NCBI GenBank assembly: GCA_030248065.1
Contig: JASAMV010004602.1
Coordinates: forward strand, 1 to 24,391
DNA: 24,391 nt
DNA from: Rhynchonema sp. JSB1_4
Taxonomy: Eukaryota; Nematoda; Chromadorea; Monhysterida; Xyalidae
Direction of reading: 5' to 3'
This document shows, piece after piece, positions 1 through 9,879 of the stretch. A program made the position numbers and the translations under genes. Every line of letters begins with the position of its first letter. Position 1 is the stretch's first letter. Under the pieces are notes generated by a model. The model worked only from the letters and a program-made list of their open reading frames with translations. It made no database searches and had not been told where the DNA came from.

Positions 1-880
1 AAATTGATTTTCTAGTCGTTGTCTCGTGATGTCTCACGGAGTCCACACATCTCGGGAGGGAGGAGAAAAAATGAAAAAAAGTTTGAGCCAAGCCTGCGAA
101 AAGTAATATAATCCAATGCAAGATATTTTCAGCGTTTCTTAGTCTGACGATTTTTTGTATTGGAAAATTAAATGTTAGTATTGCACGAAACGCCACCTGT
201 GATAAACAAATGAAACGGCACTCTCAAAAAATCTAAGCCTTTTTTGAAGCATTCGTTAACTCTAGCATAAATTTAAGCATCTGTGCTGAACCCCCTCCGT
301 TCCCAATTAGCAATAAAAATCATCTAAATATCAAGTCTGTTCTGTTTCGCTGCAGCTCACTCAATGATTACCACAACATGCGCAACCAAGGACTACCACA
401 AAAACACGCGAAAAAGCACATCCTGAATACTAGATAATGAGGTGATTTTTACTTGAAATTGACAACACGTCTCATTCACCCACCACAGATGCCTAAAATT
501 ATACAGGAGTAAAAAAGGGTGCTTCAAAAAGGCTCTGATTTTTTGGAGTGTTTCGTTTATCATTTGAAACGCATGGTGTTTTGTATACTTCGCTTATCAC
601 AATGCATATACAACATCTAAATTTTTTACAGAAAAACGTCTCGAATAAAATAAAAGGCTGAAAATATCTTGGATTGGATTACTTTAAACAGAGGCTGCCC
701 TCAAAACTTTTTCATTTTTTCTTTTCCTGTAAAAAATGTGTGGGTTCCGTGAAACATCACAAAGCAACGACTTGAAAATCCATTTCCTAGATCTGGGTTT
801 CTGATTAAATTTATTACTTTCTGAAAAAATGGCCGCCAACAAACGCGGTCACCATATTCAATTGTAGAGTCACTTTAAGG
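1..880 (-). mobile_element. Hairpin element P0 (left-truncated by window edge)
   Basis: This is an inverted repeat with its centre near 385. The left arm (1-375) and right arm (400-880) both carry the landmarks CGAAACGCC, AAGCCTTTTTTGAAGCA / TGCTTCAAAAAGGCT, ATCTAAATATCAAGTC-type and GATATTTTCAGC-type strings in opposite orientation. It is the reverse-oriented relative of P4 (5731-6679). About 100 bases of its outer left arm are missing because the window starts inside it. The right end carries ACAAACGCGGTC (about 840-851) followed by AGAGTCACTTTAAGGGTC. No coding capacity is seen. Confidence 0.8.
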
Positions 881-2565
881 GTCTCCGCCATATATATACG
901 ACCGAACGGCACCGTAAGTGGGCTTGGTCCAAAACATTATGTTTTTTTTCCCATATCCACGAGCCACACGTGAAATAAAATCGCACCCTACCTCAGCACC
1001 AAAAAATTTAAATAATCGTCTGTTTCGCATGTTTAACTGCGCAAACCACAAATCTTTCAGAATTCGTCTTGGCACTAATTTAGAACCACATTCACTTTTT
1101 TGGCACTACCAGCAGCTGCGCTATTTGAAACCACGTAAATTTTCGAAAATTTCCGTTGTATTTTCCGGTCACATAGAAAGCATATATAACTTTTATATAA
1201 AGTAGGCAAAGAAAGCCTGTATATCATGCTATTCAGGCGATTAATGACTAATTTTCCACCGCTGATAAGTTTCGCAGGTCGCTCAACTAACCTCAACTTT
1301 TTGCCTTTTTCTGGGGATCCCAAACATACTTTTATCATATTTTCCCCTATTTTAATAACAATATACCGAGGTGATATATGGCACGCCAGATAGTAAAATA
1401 TAATTGTTGTTAACTATGTGAAATCGGGTTGGTCCGAGCTGCATTCTCTTGAGAGGTACGAGCAATAAATTAAATTTTACACAAAATTGATAATTTCAGC
1501 AAATTTTCACTTCATAATTTTTAGTCTACCTACATTTGTGACGGATTTGCTGCTTTTGCTGTTCCTATGAAGCTCCAACGCTGTTGTTGTTTATCGATCA
1601 AAATCCAAAATTCTAGTTCTAACGTATCCTGAGAAAAATTGTGTTAAGTGAAGGCACCGCAGACGCTGATCCTGTTGTAAGCCCGGTTGTGTTTCCAAGT
1701 CCAACGCATGGGCCTCAATTAACACGATTTTTCTCAGGATACGTTACAGCCATAATTTTGAATTTTGATCGATAAACAACAATAACGTTTGGGCTTCATT
1801 GGACAGCAAAAGCTACAATTCCTACCCAACTGTAGATATGCTAAAAATATGATGGAAGTGAAAATTTGCTAAAATTATGAATTTTGTGTAAAATTCATTT
1901 ATTGCTCGTACCTCCGAGGATCCAGCTGGACCTACCTAGATTTGCACATAATTAACAACAATTATATTTTTACTATGTAGCGTGCTATATATCACCTCGG
2001 TACATTGTTATTAAAATAGGAAAATATGAGATAGAAGTATGCTTGGAATCCCCAGAAAAAGGCAAAAAAGTTGAGGTTCACCACAGTTGAGCGAGCTTTT
2101 GTCGAAACTTATCAGCGGTGAAAAATCAGTCATTGATCGCCGTGAATAGAATTATATACTGACTCTCTTGCCTACTTTATATAAAAGCTCTGTGTGCTTT
2201 CTATGTGAGCGGAAAATACAACGGAAATTTTTTTCGAGAATTTACGTGGTTTTGGCAAAATAGCGCGAGCTGTGGTAGTGCCAAAAAAGTTAATATGGTT
2301 CTACAATTAGACCCAAGGCGTTTATGAAAGATTTGTGAACAAACTGGCACACAAAGAATATGCGAAACAGATCGATATTTTAATTTCAAGGTGCTGAGGT
2401 AGGGTCAAAAATTTTTACCTTTTAGCCCTCCTGGTCATACAGGGAGCCTGATATGGAAAAAAATTTTTTTTGGGCCGTGAGTGTTTTGGACCAAGCTCAC
2501 TTACGGTGCGAAGTTTCATTTAGATTGGTTTCGGTCGTGTATATATGGCGGAGACCCTTTAAAGT
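875..2565 (+). mobile_element. Hairpin element P1, long inverted-repeat transposon-like unit
   Basis: Two arms of roughly 770 and 850 bases (875-1646 and 1719-2565) fold on each other around a spacer of about 70 bases (1647-1718). The termini are GGGTCTCCGCCATATATATA at the left and its inverse TATATATGGCGGAGACCC at the right. The innermost arm bases read AACGTATCCTGAGAAAAAT on one side and ATTTTTCTCAGGATACGTT on the other. The spacer is itself unique within the unit and occurs once more, inverted, in P2. The left arm is shorter because of internal deletions. There is no ORF of substance; the longest are short and lie antisense to each other in the two arms. Confidence 0.85.
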
Positions 2566-3970
2566 GACTATTTATGCGCAGCTCTAGAACAACAACGCCT
2601 GTGAAAATGCATACGGTAAATTCAAAACACAAAGCACATGTAAGGACCGACACTACAAGTTGAATATTGACCGCGTTTGTCGGTAATTCAGCCACAATTT
2701 TTCAGAAAATGATGATTATGGCGTACGCCATCGGCGCCCCGAGATACCCCCATCACTGTATGGCTACACTGCGGTGTTCGGGCCGAATGCGAAACGACCT
2801 GCTCGCCTTGGCCAATCAGGCATCGGTCAGATGGTTGAGAAAATTGGATTTTCGATGACGTTGCTTTGGGATGTTTCACCGCGGAACGGCCGAAATTCAA
2901 ATTTTTACCCGCCCTGGAGCCCCTCCGGAGACACTTTATGGCCGCAACCGGGCCCGCGGTCCCTATAGCCGCCGATCTAGGAGGAGAAAAAGGAAAGTGA
3001 GTTTTATTCGGGCGAAACAGCTGTGTAAATTTTGACCTCGGTGTCAAAATAAATCCAATGCCATCGGAGATATTTTAAAGTCAGTCATCCTCTTTATAGT
3101 GATCATAAACATAAATATACGTTTAGGCAAACTGGCCAACACGAGCCCGATGTTCGAGGGTAGTGCGATTGTACAAAACGAATAGAAAGAGAAAATCGTC
3201 ATGCACCTCGTAGCATTCTACAAAGGAGTAAACATTTCCCAAATTAGCAGCCAAACGCATTAATGTGTCAAGCCTTTTTGAAGCCTCCAGAGTCGGCCCC
3301 GTTTTGGCTCAATTTGCCTATACGTATATTTATGTTTAGGCATCACTGTGAAGAGGATGACTGACTTTCAAAAAAACACCGTTGGCATTATTTATTTTTT
3401 GACACCGAGATAAAAATTTACACAGGCACATTATTCGCCCCCGGACAGCCCTCCAAATTGCCAAATAGAAATCAGGATGTGCTTCTGCCCATGGTGTGGT
3501 AGGCAGCTATAGGGAACCGCGGGCCAGGTTGCGGCCATAAGGTGTCATTCCGGAGGGAGCAACACCTCAAAAGGGGCGGGTAACTATTTTGAATTTGGCC
3601 ATTTCTCGGTAGATCCCAGTGTAGGTTACGTCATCGATCCGACTTGTCTCAACCATATGACTGATGCCTGATTGACAAAGGCGGTCAGCAGTCAATTCGG
3701 CGTATTTTGTCCGTTTATCACAGTGTAGCCGATACAGTGATGGGGGTAGTGCTCGGGGCGCCAGATGGCGTACGCCATAGCCCATTTGCTGCAATATGGT
3801 GGGTGGAATTGCCGAAACACCGATGTCTTGCCATATAGTGTCGAAACTTGTGAGCTGTTCCGGGCTAGCCTTGCAATGTGACTTTTTAGGATGTTTTGAG
3901 ATTTACCCGTATGCTACGCATTTCGACCAGCGTTGTTGTTCTCAAGCTGCGCATAAATAAGTCTTTAAAA
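2561..3970. mobile_element. Hairpin element P3, central palindrome
   Basis: The arms 2561-3245 and 3290-3970 are inverted copies: ATTTATGCGCAGCT (about 2569) pairs with AGCTGCGCATAAAT (about 3945), GGCGTACGCCATC pairs with GATGGCGTACGCC, and AGTCAGTCATCCTCTT pairs with AAGAGGATGACTGACT. The unit is more GC-rich than P1 and P2. It shares terminal and internal blocks with P4, including TTGACCGCGTTTGT, TTTTTCAGAAAATGATGATTA, AGGAGGAGAAAAA and CAGGATGTGCTTCTGC, so it is a diverged member of the P0/P4 family. Its centre is the centre of the macro-palindrome. No gene is seen. Confidence 0.8.
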
Positions 3971-5742
3971 GGGATCTGTGCAATATACAAATGACCTGAA
4001 ACCAACGGAAATGAAACTTCGACCGTAGAATCTTGGTCTCAAAAACACTTACGGCTAAGAAAATTTTTTCCCATATCAGTCTCCCCGTCTGAGCCGAGGA
4101 GGGCTGAAAGGTAAAAATTTTTGACTACCTCTGCACCTTGAAATTAAAAATATCGATCTGTTTCCGCATATTCTTTTGTGTGCAGTTTGTTCACAAATCT
4201 TTCATAAACGCCTTGGGTCTCAATTTAGAACCATATTAACTCTTTGGTACCGTCACAGCTCGGCGCTAATTTTTTTTGCCAAAACCACGTAATTCTCGAA
4301 AAAAAATTTCCCGTTGTATTTTCTGCTCACAATAGAGAAACACACAGAGCTTTTATAAGTAAAGGAGGCAAGAAGCCCGTATATCATGCTATTCAGGCGA
4401 TCAATGACTACATTTTACGTGCTGATAAGTTTCGACAAAAGCTCGCTCAACTGTGGTGAACCTCAACTTTTTGCCTTTTTTTTGGGATCCCAACTTGTAT
4501 CTCATATTTTCCTATTTTAATAAAAATGTACGTAGGTGATATATAGGTATGCTACATAGTAAAAAAATATAATTTGTTGTTAATTATGTGCAAGTCTAGG
4601 TAGGTCCAGTGATCTTGGGCCTCGGAGGGGACCGAGCAATAAAATGAATTTTACACAAAAATTATAATTTTAGCAAATTTTCACTTTCATCATATTTTTA
4701 GCATATCTACAGTTGGGTAGGAATTGTAGCTTTTGCTGTTGAATTTGAAGCCCAAACGTTATTGTTGTTTATCGATCAAAATTCAAAATTATGGCTGTAA
4801 CGTATCCTGAGAAAAATCGTGTTAATTGAGGCCCATGCGTTGGACTTGGAAACACAACCGGGCTTACAACAGGATCAGCGTCTGCGGTGCCTTCACTTAA
4901 CACAATTTTTCTCAGGATACGTTAGAACTAGAATTTTGGATTTTGATCGATAAACAACAACAGCGTTGGGGCTTCATCGGACAGCAAAGGCCACAAATCC
5001 GTCACAAATGTAGGTAGACTAAAAATATGACGGAAGTGAAAATTTGCTAAAATTATGAATTTTGTGTAAAATTAATTTATTGCTCGTACCTCCAAGGATG
5101 CAGCTGGACCAACCTAGATTTGCACATAATTAACAACAATTATATTTTTACTATCTGGCGTGCCATATATCACCTCGGTACATTGTTATTAAAATAGGAA
5201 AATATGAGATAGAAGTATGCTTGGGATCCCCAGAAAAAGGCAAAAAAGTTGAGGTTCACCACAGTTGAGCGAGCTTTTGTCGAAACTTATCAGCGGTGGA
5301 AAATTAGTCATTGATCGCCTGAATAGCATGATATACGGGCTTTCTTGCCTACTTTATATAAAAGTTCTGTGTGCTTTCTATGTGACCGGAAAATACAACG
5401 GAAATTTTTTTTTCGAAAATTTACGTGGTTTTGGCAAAATAGCGCGAGCTGTGGTAGTGCCAAAAAAGTGAATGTGGTTCTAAATTAGTGCCAAGACGAC
5501 TATGAAAGATTTGTGATCAAACTGCGCACTAAGAACATGCGAAACAGGACGATATTTAAATTTCAAGGTGCTGAGGTAGGGTCAAAATTTTTTACCTTTC
5601 AGCCCTCCTGGCTCAGACAGGCAGCTGATATGGGAAAAAATTTTCTTGGCCGTGAGTGTTTTGGACCAAGCCCACTTACGGTGCCAAGTTTCATTAAGAT
5701 TGGTTTCGGTCGTATATATATGGCGGAGACCCTTTAAAGTGA
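3964..5742 (-). mobile_element. Hairpin element P2, inverted copy of P1
   Basis: This is the same element as P1 in the opposite orientation, with arms of about 3964-4824 and 4898-5742 and a spacer of about 4825-4897 that is the near-exact reverse complement of the P1 spacer (CGCAGACGCTGATCCTGTTG in P1, CAACAGGATCAGCGTCTGCG in P2). The right terminus TATATATGGCGGAGACCC lies at about 5715-5732. The outer left terminus is degraded: at about 3967 it reads TTAAAAGGGATCTGTGC instead of TTTAAAGGGTCTCCGCC. Translations are short and antisense to one another, so the unit is non-coding. Confidence 0.85.
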
Positions 5743-6679
5743 CTCTACAATTGAATGCTGACCGCGTTTGTTGGCGGCCATTTTTTCAGAAAGTGATGAT
5801 TAGGTATCAGAAACCCAGATCTAGGAAATGGATTTTCAAGTCGTTGCTTTGTGATGTTTCACGGAACCCACACATTTTTACAGGAGGAGAAAAAATGAAA
5901 AAGTTTGAGGCAGGCCTGTGTAAGGTAATCCAATCCAAGATATTTTCAGCCTTTTATATTCAGACGTTTTTTTCTGCTAAACTAGATGTTGTATTGCATT
6001 GTATAAGCATTGTACGAAACGCCATGTGTGATAAATGATAAACGAAACACTCCAAAAAATCAAGCCTTTTTGAAGCACCCTTTTACTCCTGTATAATTTT
6101 AGGCATCTGTGGTGGGTGAATGAAATAAGTTGTCAATTTCAAGTAAAAATCGCCTAATTATCTAGTATTCAGGATGTGCTTTTGCGCATGTTGTGGTAGT
6201 CCTTGGTTGCGCATGTTGTGGTAATCATTGAGTGAGCTGCACAAACAACGGACTTGATATTTAGATGATTTTTATTGCTAATTGACAACTTATTTCATTC
6301 AGCACAGATGCTTAAAATTATGCTAGAGTTAACGAATGCTTCAAAAAGGCTTGATTTTTTGGAGTGTTTCGTTCATTGTTTATCACAGGTGGCGTTTCGT
6401 GCAATACTAACATTTCGTCCAACAGAAAAACGTCGGAGTATAAAACGCTGAAAATATCTTAGATTGGATTACCCTGTGCTTTGCACAGGCCTTCCTCAAA
6501 CTTTTTTCATTTTTTTCTCCTCCTGCAAAAATGTGTGGACTCCGTGAAACATCACAAAGCAACGACTTGAAAATCAATTTCCTAAATCTGGGTTTCTGAT
6601 ACCTGGTCTTCAATTTCTGAAAAAATGGCTGCAAACAAACGCGGTCAACATAATCAATTGTAGAGTCACTTTAAGGGTC
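5731..6679 (+). mobile_element. Hairpin element P4, inverted copy of P0
   Basis: Arms of about 450 bases (5731-6190 and 6225-6679) flank a centre near 6205 in which the string GCGCATGTTGTGGTA occurs twice in direct orientation. The termini are CCCTTTAAAGTGACTCTACAATTG at the left and its inverse at the right, with TGACCGCGTTTGTTGG / AAACAAACGCGGTCAACA just inside. It ends at 6679 against unique DNA. The element is intact enough to serve as the reference copy for P0 and P3. It contains no protein gene. Confidence 0.82.
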
Positions 6680-6917
6680 GAAAATGCAAAATGTGACATG
6701 TCATGACCAAGTGTAATGCGTCGATTCGCTAACGGGAAAGTGGCCAATGCGAGAGAACAGAAAATGCCCCCATCGTGTCACCACGAATCACGATACAATG
6801 GGCTAGGCTTCCACAGCACAATTCTCAGCGATGTCCCAGCTCTCTTTTCGGGGGAAAACTGTCGTCTAAAGAACTTACCTATTAGTCTGAGAGCAAAAAA
6901 CTGTCTGCACACGCATG

Positions 6918-7502
6918 TCAGAAGCTTGTAAAAGAGTCGCGGTGTTTTTGAGAAAAAAACAAACAACCAACCCCCCTCACCCACCCATCACGCATCACAT
7001 CGGGCCCGTCGCTCTGCGCACAAAACGACACCGTACCGTAACATGTACACTGGCCGTGTATCTCGTTCCGACCACCAGCAACTTGATATTGATCAAAAAA
7101 CTGCACCAGCTTGTCGGGCACCACAAACCCATCGGTGTTGGTCCATACGTAAATCGTTGGAATGCTGTGGGACCGGTGCAGTTCGAAATGTCTGATGTGG
7201 AAAGGGGGCGTCATATCGTGAAGGTATATAACGGTGTTAGCGATAAAAAATGGTACCTTGTCGTTTTTTTTTAGGAAGATGTGTTGCAAGTATTCTATGG
7301 CGATCCAAAAGTGAAACCAAAGAAAAATGACTACCTCCAATAAGTGACCCAACCTGAGTGTCTCTCTGGTCTTCAAGCTGAGATTGATCGCATGTAGAAC
7401 GGTGAACACAAAATATCGTTGACCGTTTTCGGCGCAGAAATCATTTATCGAATCGATTGTCACGAGACAGAATCGCGCAAAAGCCCAGCGAGCGCACGTC
7501 AT
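6918..7502 (-). CDS. TMEM53/DUF829-like exon (partial)
   Basis: The minus-strand frame encodes a segment resembling the C-terminal half of TMEM53-type alpha/beta-hydrolase-fold proteins (DUF829), which are membrane-associated, often nuclear-envelope proteins in animals. Numbering from the ORF start at 7502, residues 13-18 (LVTIDS) sit where family members have a hydrophobic strand ending in FDS. Residues 51-76 form a hydrophobic, possibly membrane-embedded helix (HLLEVVIFLWFHFWIAIEYL). Residues 114-136 contain IPTIYVWTNTDGFVVP, matching the family pattern P-x-(L/I)-Y-(hydrophobic)-x-S/T-x-x-D, with D124 as the probable acid residue. Coding similarity fades after about residue 145, where a splice donor (GGTGGTCGG) may end the exon. 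The nucleophile exon and the final His exon were not found. The macro-palindrome starts only about 240 bases downstream, so the gene may be interrupted or a relic. The exact start and both splice sites are unresolved. Confidence 0.5.
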   Translation of the reverse strand: MTCARWAFARFCLVTIDSINDFCAENGQRYFVFTVLHAINLSLKTRETLRLGHLLEVVIFLWFHFWIAIEYLQHIFLKKNDKVPFFIANTVIYLHDMTPPFHIRHFELHRSHSIPTIYVWTNTDGFVVPDKLVQFFDQYQVAGGRNEIHGQCTCYGTVSFCAQSDGPDVMRDGWVRGVGCLFFSQKHRDSFTSF

Positions 7503-7598
7503 CCATACGAATCAGGCGCGGAGCACCATTCGCGGTGTCGCGCAAAAAATATATGCTATATAATCTACGGGGGGGGGTCGATAGTATTCTGCTTCGGC

Positions 7599-7770
7599 TT
7601 ACAGACGCAGGGGAATCGCGTGAAGTCGAGGCAGGCAACAAGCTCAACACACAGAACAGGCCACGCAGCACACACACAGCGACAAACAAACGGCCCGAGC
7701 AGCTGCGGGCACGACTGCGGTGAGCTTGTTGCCGTCTCACTCGAACGGAGTTTCCCTGCGTCTGTAAAAA
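7599..7770. mobile_element. Old MITE-like inverted repeat, relative of 15433-15693
   Basis: The left end TTACAGACGCAGG and right end CCCTGCGTCTGTAAAAA are inverted copies. Inside them, GAAGTCGAGGCAGGCAACAAGCTCA pairs imperfectly with TGAGCTTGTTGCCGTCTCACTC. The same end sequence and the CAGGCAACAAGCTCAACACACAG block recur in the much better preserved element at 15433-15693. This copy has lost its outermost bases or they have diverged, and no target duplication is visible. It lies about 100 bases upstream of the TMEM53-like frame, probably in an intron. Confidence 0.6.
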
Positions 7771-8760
7771 GCAGAGGCAGCTAAAAGAAAATACAACAAC
7801 AATCTCGATTCCCGCGACCCAAAGGAATTCCATACCAAGGATACCAGGATACTCACGTATTCTGTCGTGCGCAGCGAACCGCGAACCATCTGTCCGGCAT
7901 GCGGGGGAGGGGAATTTCAAACAAATAGGCTTACCGCCCACCCCCCCCCCCGAGGCACGAACACCCGGAGCCGCCATAAATAGCCGTCAGCCACAAAAAA
8001 ATAATACGCATCGTAGAACGTGTCGAACACCAAAATATCGTTGTCTACCGTGTTCTCGGGCGCAGGTGTAAAACATGTGGTGAGAAGCGAGTGTGACCCC
8101 GACAGAAAAGCACAAAAATACCCACAACGAGAGCGCGCGTCACACACAAGCTCCGAAAAAGGGGGCGGAGCGCAACTTCTCGGGGGGGGGGGGCGGAGAA
8201 AAGAGATATGCTTGCTTGTTTGTAAAGCAAGGGAGGGGGGGGTGGGTCTGTAAGTTACTTATTACTTTCCTTCCCTCCCCCCTCTTTAGAGGCAGGGGGG
8301 GCGCCGGGCCGAAGGCGGAGGAAGGCAAAAAGCCCAAAAAAAAGGGAAAGGGCACCCAGGCTGGCACATAGAGGGTGAGTGAAACAAACAAAACACACAC
8401 AAACGAGCCAGGTGCCTTGACTGACGACTGCGTGGCTTGCTTCCTGCCTCTCCCTCCTACGTACGTTTGCCTCCCTGCGTAAAAAAAAATGAAGCAGGCA
8501 AATTAAAAATAAACAAAACGTACCAAACATATCGACTCCCGCGACGAAAAAAAGGAACTACAACAACAAAACAGGAGGAGACTTCTCCGTATTCTGTGCT
8601 GCGGTGCAAGGGTAGCGGCCCCCGGACCTGTCTGGCTGGGCGGGGGGGGGGGGGGCAAACAAATAGGATTACCCCCCCCCCCCCCCCCCTCCCCCCGATT
8701 GCACATAACAGCGGCCCCACACCCCCCATATATCCCCGGCTGTGGAGCTCTCAAAAAATT
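7740..8760. repeat. GC-rich homopolymer zone with diverged direct duplication
   Basis: Runs of 8 to 19 G or C occur at about 7940, 8180, 8233, 8641 and 8671. Two stretches, about 7745-7960 and 8450-8700, share ordered landmarks: CCCTGCGT then an A-rich run, TCGA(T/C)TCCCGCGAC, CGTATTCTGT, a CTGTC(C/T)GGC block followed by a G-run, and CAAACAAATAGG(A/C)TTACC before a C-run. The similarity is interrupted by indels, so this is an old tandem duplication of about 250 bases. Protein frames across it are compositionally biased (Pro, Gly, Arg-rich) on both strands and look like artefacts of the G/C runs. A short frame on the minus strand near 7980-8060 (NDILVFDTFYDAYYFF) looks more protein-like but matches nothing I know. 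Confidence 0.6.
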
Positions 8761-8869
8761 ACACAGATCCCACAACACGCAACACAAACCCGATCTTATA
8801 TAAATGGCGATGGCATAGGTGTGATTGAGTATGGGCGCGAAATGATACTCGCGACGTCGATGTTTCACG

Positions 8870-9200
8870 CGATTCGGTTTTGACGCTTTCGCATTTCGAT
8901 ATTTTAGTTGCAGCGAATCCCAGACTTTGCGCAGCGGAGCCCGCCGTGAAGTTAGATTGTGCCACTGTCAGAAAGGAATCATGTTGATATACATGTTGTA
9001 CATTCGTACAGTTTACCCTGTTTATAGTGACAACATCATGGTACCGGAGGAATAAGCCCCATCTGTGGACATTTTCAGTTATGTTTCACGTGCTAACACA
9101 CAGGGGGCTCACTCGGGAAATTATTCTTCTTATCAAATCTGACGTGAGTCCCGAATAAGCTAGGGGACTTATATTCGGCAATCTTATGCCATGCCGAGCA
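8870..9200. other. No gene recognised
   Basis: Mixed-composition DNA without a convincing ORF. The only local structure is a small hairpin near 9151-9178 (CCGAATAAG facing CTTATATTCGG). Confidence 0.5.
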
Positions 9201-9208
9201 TCGGCACG

Positions 9209-9313
9209 CTTAAGGGCGCGCCCATGCAGGTAGGCCAGGGCCGGGGCCATGAAAAATAATCTATGTCAGATGCCCCGGCTTCGGCCCTGCCCTATACATG
9301 GGCGCGCTCTAAG
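9209..9313. repeat. Short GC-rich inverted repeat, MITE-like
   Basis: CTTAAGGGCGCGCCCATG at 9209-9226 is mirrored by CATGGGCGCGCTCTAAG at 9297-9313, and a second paired block (GGCCAGGGCCGGGGC facing GCCCCGGCTTCGGCC) lies inside. The predicted hairpin is about 105 bases with a loop of around 20. No clear target-site duplication flanks it. It could be a small MITE or a structured RNA or DNA cruciform; the sequence does not decide. Confidence 0.5.
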
Positions 9314-9319
9314 TCATCA

Positions 9320-9720
9320 GTGGATACGAATAGTGCACACGCAGGACGGAAAGGGTTTGTGAGACCAACCAATGTGGATTCAAAAAAATGGGCTTGAAGA
9401 GTTTCACTATAAAGAGGACGAACTGTCTCGCATGGTCAATCAACAATGCTGGTTTCAGCCATATATACCGTAGTCGATCGGCGATGTGCAACTGCACGAT
9501 TGATCAAAACAATACTGGGCTCATTGCCTTCGAGTATAACATAAATCATACATTGTTTTCAATTGGAGATTGAAAAAGGATGCCGTGCACCTTCTTTATG
9601 GCGACCATTGCGACAGGTTTTTAACGATATCTTTAACGATAATCCCTAGCCTCCTAATTACCACCCTACATAATCCTTATACCTACATAGTGCCCGAAAA
9701 ATCCGGCTCCCAGCCTTAAT
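9320..9720. other. No gene recognised
   Basis: Short antisense ORFs of about 60 codons at 9309-9573 show no domain or signal. Nothing else is supported. Confidence 0.4.
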
Positions 9721-9724
9721 TAGG

Positions 9725-9871
9725 TCACAATGCACATGGTTGACTGTATACTGCTGCACCAACCTGCGTGTTGAGTGTGCTGATCATGAGCAGACAGGCG
9801 AGCGCAATTAATCCAACCAATGCTGATCTCAGACAGGACTGCCTTGTCATAATCATATTTCGCTGTTTCAT
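9725..9871 (-). CDS. Possible first exon of a secreted peptide
   Basis: Starting at the ATG at 9871 on the minus strand, the frame gives a textbook-like secretion signal. A short basic N-region (MKQRNMIMTRQSCLR) is followed by a hydrophobic core (SALVGLIALACLLMIS) and a polar region ending in a small-residue site (VGAA). The frame stops after 48 codons at 9725. A good splice donor (CAG followed by GTTGGT) lies at 9764/9763, so the real exon may end after the residues STLNTQ, with the mature peptide encoded further left. A longer overlapping frame on the same strand (9720-10040, 106 codons) competes and has no signal. No downstream exon or peptide family was recognised. It could be a neuropeptide or small secreted-protein precursor, or a chance ORF. 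Confidence 0.28.
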   Translation of the reverse strand: MKQRNMIMTRQSCLRSALVGLIALACLLMISTLNTQVGAAVYSQPCAL

Positions 9872-9879
9872 CAGATGCA

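Larger units (their letters stand above)
1..6679. repeat. Macro-palindrome built of five hairpin elements
   Basis: Read by eye, the whole block is self-complementary about an axis near 3270-3310. The segment 1-880 is the inverse of 5731-6580, 875-2565 is the inverse of 3964-5742, and 2561-3970 is its own inverse. Each of these three classes is also an internal palindrome, so the structure is a palindrome of palindromes. Base 1 matches about base 6580 of the right side, which implies that the left end lies roughly 100 bases outside the window. The right end is sharp at about 6679, where the motif AGTCACTTTAAGGGTC stops and unique sequence begins. No transposase-like ORF lies inside; the ORFs of 60-130 codons here are mirrored copies of each other in repeats. 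Arms are diverged by small indels and substitutions, so it is not a recent or assembly-perfect copy. It could be a giant fold-back element with nested insertions, or a chain of tandem long-TIR MITEs. Confidence 0.85.

Noticed and set aside
875..2389. ORFs of 60-95 codons on both strands in the hairpin arms
   Set aside because: They are mirrored in the opposite arms, differ by frameshifts between copies and show no domain; they are repeat sequence, not genes.
5513..6038. 130-codon ORF across the P2/P4 junction
   Set aside because: It crosses the border of two different hairpin elements and includes their terminal motifs, so it cannot be an ancestral gene.
7917..8883. Several long overlapping ORFs with Pro/Gly/Arg-rich products
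   Set aside because: They are open on both strands because of G and C homopolymers; composition, not coding, explains them.
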